Origin: Desulfatitalea sp.
GTDB taxonomy: Bacteria > Desulfobacterota > Desulfobacteria > Desulfobacterales > Desulfosarcinaceae
NCBI GenBank assembly: GCA_013041835.1
Contig: JABDRH010000177.1
Coordinates: 1 to 12,061, forward strand
DNA length: 12,061 nt
Reading direction: 5' to 3'
A program made the position numbers and the translations under genes. Below are positions 1 to 7,097 of this stretch, one piece after another (the first letter of the stretch is position 1; each line of letters opens with the position of its first letter). Below the pieces are notes generated by a model. It saw only the letters and a list, made by a program, of their open reading frames with translations. It was not told where the DNA came from and did not search any database.

Positions 1-2
1 AA

Positions 3-137
3 AATGAATGGCATATTGAATTGTGGCGGGGTTATCTGTGGGGAAAGGATGCTTTGATTATCCATTTATGTCTGCAAGTGCTCTATATTTCAGTTATTTT
101 ATATTGCCGGAATCGAGCCGCACCCAAAGGATATTGA
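3..137 (+). pseudogene. Possible out-of-frame upstream piece of the MalT-like regulator
   Basis: An open frame enters from the window edge and reads 45 codons to a TGA at 135-137. It encodes a Leu/Trp/Tyr-rich helical peptide (for example ELWRGYLWGKDALIIHLCLQ) of the kind expected in the helical repeat region of MalT-type regulators. It is in a different frame from the gene starting at 250, whose own frame is open back to a TGA at 55-57. A single frameshift near 95-110 would join the two into one reading frame. This is inference: the similarity is only in helical, hydrophobic character, and the fragment could equally be the end of an unrelated upstream gene. Confidence 0.25.
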
Positions 138-249
138 CCGCAATAAGGACAAACAATTTCAAAGATACAGGGGGTTAAAAAAAACATTTTGCCGGGATAC
201 GCTGATTTTCCTGAAATGCGCGCTCAGTGTCTATGAAGACACATCTGCC

Positions 250-1509
250 ATGGAACTGGATCAACTCAATAAAGCCCTTCAGGATCTATCTCAAGAGAAC
301 AAGCTGTATTCCGGCCTCATCAAGATAATCATTGCAGGAACCCATCTTTTTCAAGGCAGCATGTCTTTGGCGGACCTCCAGTTGAAAGATGCATCAAGCG
401 ACATTTTTTCAACGGAAAGTGTATGGGGAAGGATGATCTGGAGCAAACTGACAGCCACGTCGAATAGATTCCAGGGTCGTTTGCGTCAAGCAGAGGCTGC
501 TTTGGATGAAGCATTTCACTCTTTAAACGAAAAACCGAATAAGGCCCCATTTAAATACCTGCTCTATCTACCCATGGCACGGGTCCTTTATTTGCGCAAC
601 GATCTTGAAAATGCAATGGAATATGTGTTTCTCAGTTTGAGATACACGGAACATATGGATTTGCTGTGTGAAACACTGGAAGCAAATGAACTGCTGTCGT
701 CAATATACCTGGCCATGGGTCAGGTGGACAAGGCGATCCAATACGCGTTAAAAACACAATTATTAGCAAAAAATGCCGGTGTCCGAAGGTTCATCGCCCG
801 CACGGATGCCTTTGTTTCCACAGTATTCGCGGCCAAGGGAGACTTCAGATTTATCGAAAAATGGTCCGGGAAAAGAAATCTTAAAGCGGATGAGACCTTT
901 TCGATCCTCTTTGCGATGGAATGTCAGGCCGAGGCGGCAAGGCTTGTCGCACAAGGTCGATACCGGGAGGCCGGGAAACTTCTTGAAGGCCTGCACAGAA
1001 GGTGTCTGAAACGCAACCTGATGGAATTGGTGCTTGAAATAGATATCCATCGTGCTGCAATTCTGGATGCTCTCAATGATCTTGAAAAAGCAAAAATCGT
1101 AATGGAACAGGCCCTGATATTTTCTGAAACCGAAGGGTATATCCGACCCTTTGTGGACAAAGCCTCCTTTATTTCTCAAATACTGGCCAATACAGCAGCG
1201 CATTTGTCAAACACCACTTGTTCTTCACATGTGAAAACCATTTGCCAGGCATGCGGCGTCAAAACGTATACGCCCCGTTCATCAAAACATTTCACGATGA
1301 ACGGGCATAATAATGGCATTACCCCGAGAGAGATCGAGATTTTAAAGCTAATAGGCGATGGCTACCGAAACGCGGAAATCGCAGAAAGAGCCTTTATTTC
1401 TCTGAACACCGTCAAGACTCACACCAAACATATCTATGAAAAGTTGAATGTGAAGTGTCGTATGCAGGCCATTATTCGGGCAAAAGAATTGAATCTTTTT
1501 AGAGCATAA
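250..1509 (+). CDS. LuxR-type transcriptional regulator, MalT-like C-terminal half (truncated or frameshifted)
   Basis: The 419-residue product ends in a textbook LuxR (GerE-type) DNA-binding domain at about residues 356-417: the TPREIEILKLIGDG opening, then NAEIAERAFISLNTVKTHTKHIYEKL as scaffold and recognition helices. Residues 1-300 are alpha-helical with TPR-like pairs (for example 111-135 and 145-172), as in MalT-family regulators. Those normally also carry an N-terminal STAND NTPase domain and exceed 800 residues. No P-loop is present here, so this is about half of such a protein. ATG 250 has no good Shine-Dalgarno site, and codons upstream of it (about 190-249, including RDTLIFLKCALSVYED) look like more of the same helical repeat, although no in-frame ATG, GTG or TTG exists between 58 and 249. 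The true gene therefore probably started further left and has been frameshifted. The stretch is AT-richer than its neighbours. The inducer and targets cannot be inferred. It is convergent with comEC. Confidence 0.8.
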   Translation: MELDQLNKALQDLSQENKLYSGLIKIIIAGTHLFQGSMSLADLQLKDASSDIFSTESVWGRMIWSKLTATSNRFQGRLRQAEAALDEAFHSLNEKPNKAPFKYLLYLPMARVLYLRNDLENAMEYVFLSLRYTEHMDLLCETLEANELLSSIYLAMGQVDKAIQYALKTQLLAKNAGVRRFIARTDAFVSTVFAAKGDFRFIEKWSGKRNLKADETFSILFAMECQAEAARLVAQGRYREAGKLLEGLHRRCLKRNLMELVLEIDIHRAAILDALNDLEKAKIVMEQALIFSETEGYIRPFVDKASFISQILANTAAHLSNTTCSSHVKTICQACGVKTYTPRSSKHFTMNGHNNGITPREIEILKLIGDGYRNAEIAERAFISLNTVKTHTKHIYEKLNVKCRMQAIIRAKELNLFRA

Positions 1510-1589
1510 TTCGCCCCGCTACTCAAATTCCGTGATTTTCGGATCTCTTATATTATTTGCACCCCAACGCCGATTTTCTGTGGACGCGG

Positions 1590-1614
1590 GCTTTTTGCGA
1601 TCCGCAGCAAAAGC
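1590..1614. terminator. Weak hairpin between convergent genes
   Basis: GCTTTT at 1590-1595 can pair with AAAAGC at 1609-1614, extended by TGC 1596-1598 with GCA 1604-1606 across a 2-nt bulge, leaving a GATCC loop. It lies in the 129-nt gap between the stop of the LuxR-type gene (1509) and the stop of comEC (1639), where a bidirectional terminator would be expected. A short TTT follows on the plus side and the arms themselves are T/A-rich. The stem is short and imperfect, so this is only a candidate. Confidence 0.35.
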
Positions 1615-1638
1615 TTTACTATGCATGGTCTAAACGAT

Positions 1639-4149
1639 TCAATTGTTGTGCTCTATCGCGGTTATAGGTTCATGGCAATATTTGCGGCACGTTTGAATCT
1701 TATAAGCGGCACCGTCGCTTTCAATCAGGATCGCACCGCATTGGTCCGTACGCCAAATGCGTGCGCCGATGGCGCTCAACCGTTGAAGGACGACCCGATG
1801 GGGGAAATGGTAGTAGTTTTGCCAGCCGGCGGAGACGATGGCTTCCGCCGGGCGCACGGCCTCGAGAAAAGGGCGTGAGCTGGAACTGCGGCTGCCATGG
1901 TGGGGAACCATCAAGATCGTGCTGCCCAGACGCCCGGCGCCGTGCCGGGCGACCAGATCCATCTCCATGTGGGCCTCGATGTCGCCGGTGAACAGCAAAG
2001 AGATGTTGCCGTATGAAACGCGCACCACCAGGGAGTTGTTGTTCGTGTCCCGCCATGGCGCCTTAGCCTGTAACTGCATGAAATTCCGAGGCGGTCCCAG
2101 GATATGAAAACGAACGCCGTTGAACTCGGCATCCACCGGTAAACGGTCAAACCGGCGGTGCGCGATACCATGGGCGGCGATCTTCGTCCGCCACTTTCGG
2201 TATCCCAATGTATCGACCGGCTCGTGATTGCTCCATATTTGCCCGACAGTAAAGTGATCCAGCAGGTATAGCAGCCCGTTGAGATGGTCGCTGTTGGGAT
2301 GCGTGAGCATTATCAAATCAATGGTGCGGATTTTATGGCGTCCCAGCAGCGGCGTGAGCACGCTGCGCCCCACGTCGAAACTGCTGTTGTCGCTGAATCC
2401 GCCGCCATCCACCAAAACCGTGAATCCGCCGGGCAACTGGAGCAAATTGGCGCTGCCCTGTCCCACGTCCACGGCCGTCACCCGCAGCCGGGGGGCATGG
2501 CGCCGATGCACCCAGTAGGCCGCGTCCAGGCCGCCGACCAAAAGAACGATGCACAGCCCGGCGATGCGCACCGGACGTTTTTTCCAGAACACGAGGCTTG
2601 CCACCAACAGGTAGAACAAGCCCATCTCCAGCCATGTCGGCGTAACCGTGGTCGAGGCCGCAAAGGGCAACCACGCCAGGGTCGCCACCCACCATTGGGT
2701 GATGTCCAGGCCATAGGCCGCTACATGCCAGCACAAGGCCGCGCATGTTTCGCTGACGGGTGATACCAGAATTCCGAGCAGGCCGGCCGGCAGCACCACC
2801 AGGCCCACCATGGGCACTACCTGCAGGTTGGTGATCGGGCCGATCCAGGCCATTTGGTTGAAATAGCGCATGACCAACGGCCCGGTGCCCACAACGGCCC
2901 ATATGGAAATACACATCAGGGTCACCCCATAGAGGCAAAGACGACGGCGCATCGATCGTTGCGGATCGGGCCGGACAAACAGGGGCGAATGCATGCCGAG
3001 AAAAATGGCCAGCACCGCTGCAAACGAGAGTTGAAAGGAAACGGTATTCAACATGGCCGGTGAGACGGTCAACATCAACAGCGCGGCGAATGCCAGGATA
3101 TTGGCCCAATCGGATCGGCGCCCGATCCAAAAGGTCAAAAGAAAGAGCATGACCATGATGGCGGCCCGCTGGGTGGCGGGAGAGAGCCCGGCCAGCAACG
3201 CATAACCAGCCACTGCCGGCACGCACAGGGCCGCGGCGCAGCGTTTTACCCAGGCACGCCGGCGCAATGGGGGCAGCCACACCAGAACAAAACGGAAAAA
3301 ACCCAATGTTGCTGCGGCGACCATGCCCACGTGCAATCCGGAAATGGCCAGGATATGACTGGCCCCTGCTCGGCTGAACGTATCACGCAGGTGGTCCGGG
3401 ATGCCGCTGCGATCCCCGAGCGTCAGGGCCTTGAGCAGGTGCGTCGAATTTTTGGAATGCGCGCTCAGGATCTTGTCCATGCGCCTGCCGATACCCTGGC
3501 GCAGCATGTCCAACCGGTTCCGCCACGGAGCGTTGGGAGCCGGAGACACCTGAACGGTTTTGCCTTGGGTATACAGCCGTGCGCGAATGCCCTGAAGGGC
3601 CATGAATCGCTTGTAATCAAAGCCGCCCGGATTACAGAAACTGTGGACGGCCCGCAGACGGCCCTGCAATGTCAGCCGGTCGCCCCGTTGGATGACCGGC
3701 AGCGGGGCCCCGGCGGTGACGGCGATGCGGCCCGACACCGGTGCGCTTTGCGTCCCCTGGGACAGACGTTCCGCCCCCAGGATGAACTTCGTGCGTCGGC
3801 CTTCACGTTTAGGACAATCCAGGACGGTGCCGGCGACCCGCCATTGACCCTGGTCGACGAAGTGCGCCACGTGGTCGGCCGGCAGATCTTTTCTGAACCA
3901 GGGATGGATGGCCAAGTATCCGCAGCAAAAAACGAAAGCCAGGGGCAAAACGACCAGCGTACGCTTTTTGAGGATGCATGCCGCCAAGATACCTGCCAGG
4001 ACGACGGCCACTGCCGACACCCAAACCGCATGGCCCGGCAGATGCGATCCGGCGCCGATCCCCCCGACAAAGGCCAGGGCCATGGGGATGAGTGGACGCA
4101 AGAAATGGGGGCCGTCTTCTGCCTGCGACCCAAGGATTGCTGAAGCCAT
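1639..4149 (-). CDS. comEC: ComEC/Rec2 family DNA internalization protein
   Basis: ComEC forms the inner-membrane channel that takes up single-stranded DNA in natural transformation. The 836-residue product has the full family architecture. Two N-terminal membrane segments (about 20-60, 63-80) are followed by a soluble DUF4131/OB-like part (about 100-205) with the NPGGFDYKRFMALQGI motif. The ComEC core (about 235-545) follows, with the signature SHILAISGLHVGM at 264-276 and many hydrophobic segments. A C-terminal metallo-beta-lactamase-like domain (about 554-820) carries AVDVGQGSA, THPNSDHLNGL (616-626), TGD (721-723) and VPHHGSRSS (748-756). The HxxxDH-type, D and HH residues are all present, so the putative nuclease-like domain looks intact. 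The start at 4149 (MASAILGSQ) is chosen because family similarity begins there. The frame is open for 72 more codons, but those include a copy of the gene's own tail. No strong ribosome binding site is visible. No other competence gene lies in the window. Length is typical for a full ComEC. Confidence 0.93.
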   Translation of the reverse strand: MASAILGSQAEDGPHFLRPLIPMALAFVGGIGAGSHLPGHAVWVSAVAVVLAGILAACILKKRTLVVLPLAFVFCCGYLAIHPWFRKDLPADHVAHFVDQGQWRVAGTVLDCPKREGRRTKFILGAERLSQGTQSAPVSGRIAVTAGAPLPVIQRGDRLTLQGRLRAVHSFCNPGGFDYKRFMALQGIRARLYTQGKTVQVSPAPNAPWRNRLDMLRQGIGRRMDKILSAHSKNSTHLLKALTLGDRSGIPDHLRDTFSRAGASHILAISGLHVGMVAAATLGFFRFVLVWLPPLRRRAWVKRCAAALCVPAVAGYALLAGLSPATQRAAIMVMLFLLTFWIGRRSDWANILAFAALLMLTVSPAMLNTVSFQLSFAAVLAIFLGMHSPLFVRPDPQRSMRRRLCLYGVTLMCISIWAVVGTGPLVMRYFNQMAWIGPITNLQVVPMVGLVVLPAGLLGILVSPVSETCAALCWHVAAYGLDITQWWVATLAWLPFAASTTVTPTWLEMGLFYLLVASLVFWKKRPVRIAGLCIVLLVGGLDAAYWVHRRHAPRLRVTAVDVGQGSANLLQLPGGFTVLVDGGGFSDNSSFDVGRSVLTPLLGRHKIRTIDLIMLTHPNSDHLNGLLYLLDHFTVGQIWSNHEPVDTLGYRKWRTKIAAHGIAHRRFDRLPVDAEFNGVRFHILGPPRNFMQLQAKAPWRDTNNNSLVVRVSYGNISLLFTGDIEAHMEMDLVARHGAGRLGSTILMVPHHGSRSSSSRPFLEAVRPAEAIVSAGWQNYYHFPHRVVLQRLSAIGARIWRTDQCGAILIESDGAAYKIQTCRKYCHEPITAIEHNN
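1681..1746 (-). repeat. Direct repeat copy A: 3' coding end of comEC
   Basis: This segment encodes the CGAILIESDGAAYK region at the ComEC C-terminus. It matches the segment 2499 bp away at 4180-4245 in the same orientation. By eye 44 of 58 bases agree between 1689-1746 and 4188-4245, including ACCGTCGCT and ATCAGGATCGC runs. The offset is a multiple of three, so both copies share the same reading frame. Confidence 0.75.
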
Positions 4150-4179
4150 GATTAAACGCTCTAGGGTATAAATTCTTTG

Positions 4180-4245
4180 TTTTCGGTACATTCGAAACTC
4201 GAAAGCCGTACCGTCGCTCCCGATCAGGATCGCTCCGCAATGATC
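4180..4245 (-). repeat. Direct repeat copy B: relict comEC tail upstream of comEC
   Basis: On the minus strand this spacer segment encodes HCGAILIGSDGTAFEFRMYRK, which aligns without gaps to QCGAILIESDGAAYKIQTCRK at the ComEC C-terminus. Counting the preceding Asp, 13 of 22 residues are identical. Weaker agreement continues N-terminally: AFGW aligns with SAGW and the spacing to CGAILI is the same in both. It lies in the gap between the divergent comEC (start 4149) and the hydrolase gene (start 4384). The segment most likely is the remnant of a second comEC-like 3' end, left by an old tandem duplication or a recombination event, and not part of the functional ComEC. Confidence 0.7.
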
Positions 4246-4383
4246 GTCATGCCGCAACGTTTTGACAAACGCCGCAAAACGGATACAATACAGCAAACCA
4301 AGGTCACCGTCGCGTGCAATCCATCCGAAAGCGCATATTTCGCCGACTTGAATTGCAGGCGCCAACTTCCGGCAAAAGCTGTC

Positions 4384-5016
4384 ATGAAAATTGAGCAGAT
4401 GCGGCTCGGCCGCATGAGAACATTCGGCTACCTGATTGGGGATGAAGTCAGCGGCAATGCCGCCTTGATCGATCCGGCCTTTGATACGGCCGACATTTTA
4501 CATCGGGCGAATCAATCGGGTTACAACATCACCCATGTCTTGAACACCCACCACCATGCCGACCACACGGCAGGCAATAAAGCGGTTATCAAGGTCACGG
4601 GCGCGCTTTTGTGTATTCACGCGTCGGATGCGCCGGCCTTGAGCGGCTTAATCAACCGCGCCACTTCCCGCATGCTGGGCGGCCGGAGATCGCCCTCCCC
4701 GGATCGATTGCTGACAGATGGCGACAAACTTCACGTGGGAACCATTGAATTGACCATATTGCACACGCCCGGCCACACGCCAGGCGGCATCTGCATCCAT
4801 ACGCCGGGTCATGTGTTCACCGGCGACACGCTCTTCGTGGGGGCGATCGGCCGCGCCGACTTGCCCGGGAGCAGTGCCGAGCAGTTGCTTGCCGCAATAC
4901 ACCGGAAACTTTATACATTGCCCGACGAAACCATCGTGTGGCCCGGTCACGACTACGGTGACCGCCCCTCGTCCATCGTGGGCCATGAACGTCAACATAA
5001 TCCGTATACCCGATAA
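4384..5016 (+). CDS. Metallo-beta-lactamase fold hydrolase, glyoxalase II-like (YcbL type)
   Basis: The 210-residue product is a compact single-domain metallo-hydrolase with all expected metal ligands: HHHADH at 56-61 (H56, H58, D60, H61), H131 in TPGHTPGG, D148 in FTGDTLF, and H189 in WPGHDYG. The order and spacing match the glyoxalase II/YcbL group, which acts as thioesterase on hydroxyacylglutathione or related thiol esters. The GRADLPG segment after the TGDTLF motif is typical of that group. The short length means it lacks the C-terminal glutathione-binding domain of classical GloB, so the substrate is uncertain; persulfide- or other thioester-directed relatives share the fold. The start at 4384 (MKIEQMRLGRM) is chosen because the fold begins there. 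The frame stays open to an ATG at 4177, but that extension reads antisense through the relict comEC tail. No clear ribosome binding site is visible. It is cytoplasmic, with no signal peptide, and is transcribed divergently from comEC. Confidence 0.88.
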   Translation: MKIEQMRLGRMRTFGYLIGDEVSGNAALIDPAFDTADILHRANQSGYNITHVLNTHHHADHTAGNKAVIKVTGALLCIHASDAPALSGLINRATSRMLGGRRSPSPDRLLTDGDKLHVGTIELTILHTPGHTPGGICIHTPGHVFTGDTLFVGAIGRADLPGSSAEQLLAAIHRKLYTLPDETIVWPGHDYGDRPSSIVGHERQHNPYTR

Positions 5017-5086
5017 AACATCGCGTAAAAGAATCGTTTCGTCCGCACCTCCCATAGCCGATTGCCTTTCCCAAACAGATATCGGG

Positions 5087-5115
5087 TTGAACATCTTTGC
5101 GGCCTATGATAATTT
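5087..5115 (+). promoter_or_regulatory. Promoter-like element before the 593-residue gene
   Basis: TTGAAC at 5087-5092 is followed after 15 nt by GATAAT (5108-5113), or after 17 nt by TAATTT (5110-5115). It lies in the 216-nt spacer after the hydrolase gene, in a locally AT-rich patch about 120 nt upstream of the 5233 start. The match to a sigma-70 consensus is partial, and the long leader makes this tentative. Apart from this, the spacer shows only a short ACGCT-GA-GCGT mini-palindrome near 5155-5166. Confidence 0.35.
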
Positions 5116-5232
5116 TATATGCCTCTTGCCGCCTCTCGGATCTCCTTTTTACTGAACGCTGAGCGTCCAGGCGCGACAACGCAGAAAAAGTAACGGATGA
5201 TCCTAACTTATTGATGAAAAAGCGAGGCCTTC

Positions 5233-7014
5233 ATGCAGACACACCCACATTCATTTCACATTCCGGTCATGGGAACGGGATTCACCCTAGACACGCCTTT
5301 GCGCGTGGCTCGCTATGGCATCTCGTCGGTGATATCCCTGGTAGACGATGTCATTATTGAACGATCCCGAAAGTATTATTGCCGAAAAAACGACGTTCCG
5401 TATGAGCCCATTGCGGCCGGGCATCCCGATGCACGCGCAAAGCGAATTACGGCATACTTGAATTTACTCGATGAACTTGTCAAGCAAGACATCGAGGTCG
5501 TTAAACAGTCACCGTTCGAGAACGGCAGCGAGATCACTCGTTACTTTGAATTAATACCGCCTTCGCCCCTTAAAGATCTTTATGAACAGATGCTTGCCAC
5601 CGATGACCCGAAACGCAAGAAAAGCCTTGAAACCGAACTGCGTGGACACGTGGTGCCCGGCAGCATTGACGTGAATATCATGACCAAACTCGATGTGGAC
5701 CGGTATGAAAACGGCAGCAAGCTGCCCGCCGAATTTGCCGATGGCATGGCCGCCTTACGCGGCTTTGCCTTGAGCCGCCTGAATTCATCCATTGTTTTGT
5801 CGGCCGGCATCAATCAGCGACTGTATACGTACGCCAGACAATTCGACGACTTTTTGCCCGGTGACCAGGGCGCGACCCAAAAACATATCATTCTCAAGGT
5901 TAGCGACTTCCGCTCCGCCCAGATTCAGGGCAAATTCCTGGCCAAGCGCGGGTTATGGGTTTCCGAATTCCGCATCGAGTCCGGCCTCAATTGCGGCGGC
6001 CATGCCTTTACCGCCGAATGCAACCTTCTGGGCCCGGTGCTCGAAGCGTTCAAATCCAACCGCGAATCGCTTCGCCAGAGCCTGTTTAAGATTTATCAAA
6101 AAGCGTTGAGCGCCATGGATCGTCCGTTCCGGTTCGAGCCGCCTGAAATCCGGGTCACCGTGCAGGGTGGCATCGGCACGGCCCATGAGAATCGTTTTTT
6201 GCTCCAATACTATTGTATCGACGGCACGGGTTGGGGCACGCCCTTTATGCTCGTTCCTGAAGTGACCAGCATGGATCCGGCTCACCTTGAAAAGCTGTGC
6301 AAGGCCGCACCCGGTGATATCTACTTGAGCAACAGCTCCCCGTTGGGGGTGCCGTTTTGGAATCTGCGCACCTCGGCCAGTGAAGAGAAGCGCAAAGGAC
6401 GAATTGAAAAGGGCAAGCCGGGCAGCCCTTGCGCCAAAGGTTTTTTGAGCTTGAACAAGGACTTTACGAAGCATCCCATTTGCGTGGCATCCCGTGACTA
6501 TATCAGCCGCAAACTGGAAAAGATCTCCCGGGAGGTGTCCGCCGTGGCGGAGTCGATACGTATGCGCAACGAAGTGCTCGAAAAGTCGTGCATCTGCCAC
6601 GATCTGGGTGGCAGCATCACCCTGAATCAAAATGGCGGGAGCAAGGCGACGCCGGCCATCTGCTGCGGACCCAACATCCGATATTTCCATCGTATCTTCT
6701 CCATGGAAGAGATGGTGAACCATATCTACGGAAGGCTCAGCGTGTTCATCAACAACGAACGCCCGCACATGTTTGTGGAAGAGATGCGCCTGAACCTGGA
6801 ATACCTACATGAAGAAATCCGCCGATTTTCTCAAAAGTTCTCCGATCGTCCCTTCAGCTTTTTGGTCTCGTTTAAAACGTCATTGCTGGAGGGCGTCGAT
6901 TACTACCAGGAATTGACCAAACAGTTTGTCGAAGAGCAGCGCGAACGATTCCTCTCCGATCTGAAACAACTGAAAATGGAGATAGAAGACACATGTCTGC
7001 CAGCCGAATGCTGA
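5233..7014 (+). CDS. Conserved uncharacterised protein with nitronate-monooxygenase-like barrel motifs
   Basis: The 593-residue product has a good ribosome binding site (GAGG at 5224-5227, 5 nt before ATG 5233) and no signal peptide or membrane segment. I know no characterised function for it. Three stretches recall FMN-dependent nitronate monooxygenase/2-nitropropane dioxygenase TIM barrels: an N-terminal IPVMGTGFTLDTPLRVARYG (10-29) like the first strand, ESGLNCGGHAF (249-259) like the family's ExxEAGGH motif, and VQGGIGT (310-316) followed by DGTGWGTPFML (330-340) like the GGI...GADGVQxGTRF phosphate-binding end. The insert between strands 1 and 2 (about 40-145) is long. After the barrel, about 370-480 carries GSPC (400), HPIC (417), CIC (453, 455) and CC (477-478), a possible metal or iron-sulfur site, or redox thiols. 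A helical tail follows (about 490-585). The assignment to an FMN barrel is inference from motifs. Substrate and partners are unknown. Confidence 0.8.
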   Translation: MQTHPHSFHIPVMGTGFTLDTPLRVARYGISSVISLVDDVIIERSRKYYCRKNDVPYEPIAAGHPDARAKRITAYLNLLDELVKQDIEVVKQSPFENGSEITRYFELIPPSPLKDLYEQMLATDDPKRKKSLETELRGHVVPGSIDVNIMTKLDVDRYENGSKLPAEFADGMAALRGFALSRLNSSIVLSAGINQRLYTYARQFDDFLPGDQGATQKHIILKVSDFRSAQIQGKFLAKRGLWVSEFRIESGLNCGGHAFTAECNLLGPVLEAFKSNRESLRQSLFKIYQKALSAMDRPFRFEPPEIRVTVQGGIGTAHENRFLLQYYCIDGTGWGTPFMLVPEVTSMDPAHLEKLCKAAPGDIYLSNSSPLGVPFWNLRTSASEEKRKGRIEKGKPGSPCAKGFLSLNKDFTKHPICVASRDYISRKLEKISREVSAVAESIRMRNEVLEKSCICHDLGGSITLNQNGGSKATPAICCGPNIRYFHRIFSMEEMVNHIYGRLSVFINNERPHMFVEEMRLNLEYLHEEIRRFSQKFSDRPFSFLVSFKTSLLEGVDYYQELTKQFVEEQRERFLSDLKQLKMEIEDTCLPAEC

Positions 7015-7023
7015 TGGTTCGGC

Positions 7024-7040
7024 TGTAAACTGACTTTACA
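7024..7040. promoter_or_regulatory. Perfect dyad TGTAAA-N5-TTTACA
   Basis: TGTAAACTGACTTTACA is a perfect inverted repeat with 6-bp arms and a 5-nt spacer. It sits 10 nt after the stop of the 593-residue gene and 57 nt before the lipoprotein start. Its size and symmetry fit a dimeric repressor operator. It is AT-rich with a short stem, so it is less likely to act as a terminator. No regulator in the window can be linked to it. Confidence 0.4.
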
Positions 7041-7045
7041 CCCTT

Positions 7046-7073
7046 GCAACATTGGGGCAAACCCCGATGTTGC
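7046..7073 (+). terminator. Strong 12-bp hairpin with CAAA loop, with a competing downstream pairing
   Basis: GCAACATTGGGG (7046-7057) pairs with CCCCGATGTTGC (7062-7073) over 12 positions, with one T-G wobble and a CAAA loop. No T-run follows, so it is not a classical intrinsic terminator, but it may end the upstream transcript or protect its 3' end. CATTGGGG (7050-7057) can alternatively pair perfectly with CCCCAATG (7079-7086), which excludes the first stem. The structure ends about 12-25 nt before the lipoprotein ATG, so the two states could also influence translation of that gene. Confidence 0.5.
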
Positions 7074-7097
7074 ATAACCCCCAATGCTGTATAAAAA

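Noticed and set aside
3331..4143. Long plus-strand open frame opposite comEC
   Set aside because: It is a shadow of comEC: no recognisable domains and a composition expected from the reverse complement of a GC-rich membrane protein gene.
4150..4365. N-terminal extension of comEC by 72 codons
   Set aside because: The extension encodes a relict of the gene's own C-terminus, not a ComEC N-terminus. Family-like sequence begins at MASAILGSQ (4149).
4177..4383. Upstream start at 4177 for the hydrolase gene
   Set aside because: The added 69 residues are low-complexity, polar, and antisense to the relict comEC tail. The metallo-hydrolase fold starts at 4384.
5953..6768. Minus-strand open frame inside the 593-residue gene
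   Set aside because: The plus-strand gene has a good ribosome binding site and coherent motifs. The minus-strand product shows none.
7070..7095. TTGCAT...TATAAA as a promoter for the lipoprotein gene
   Set aside because: The spacer is only 14 nt and the -10 box would end 2 nt before the ATG, putting the transcript start inside the coding region.
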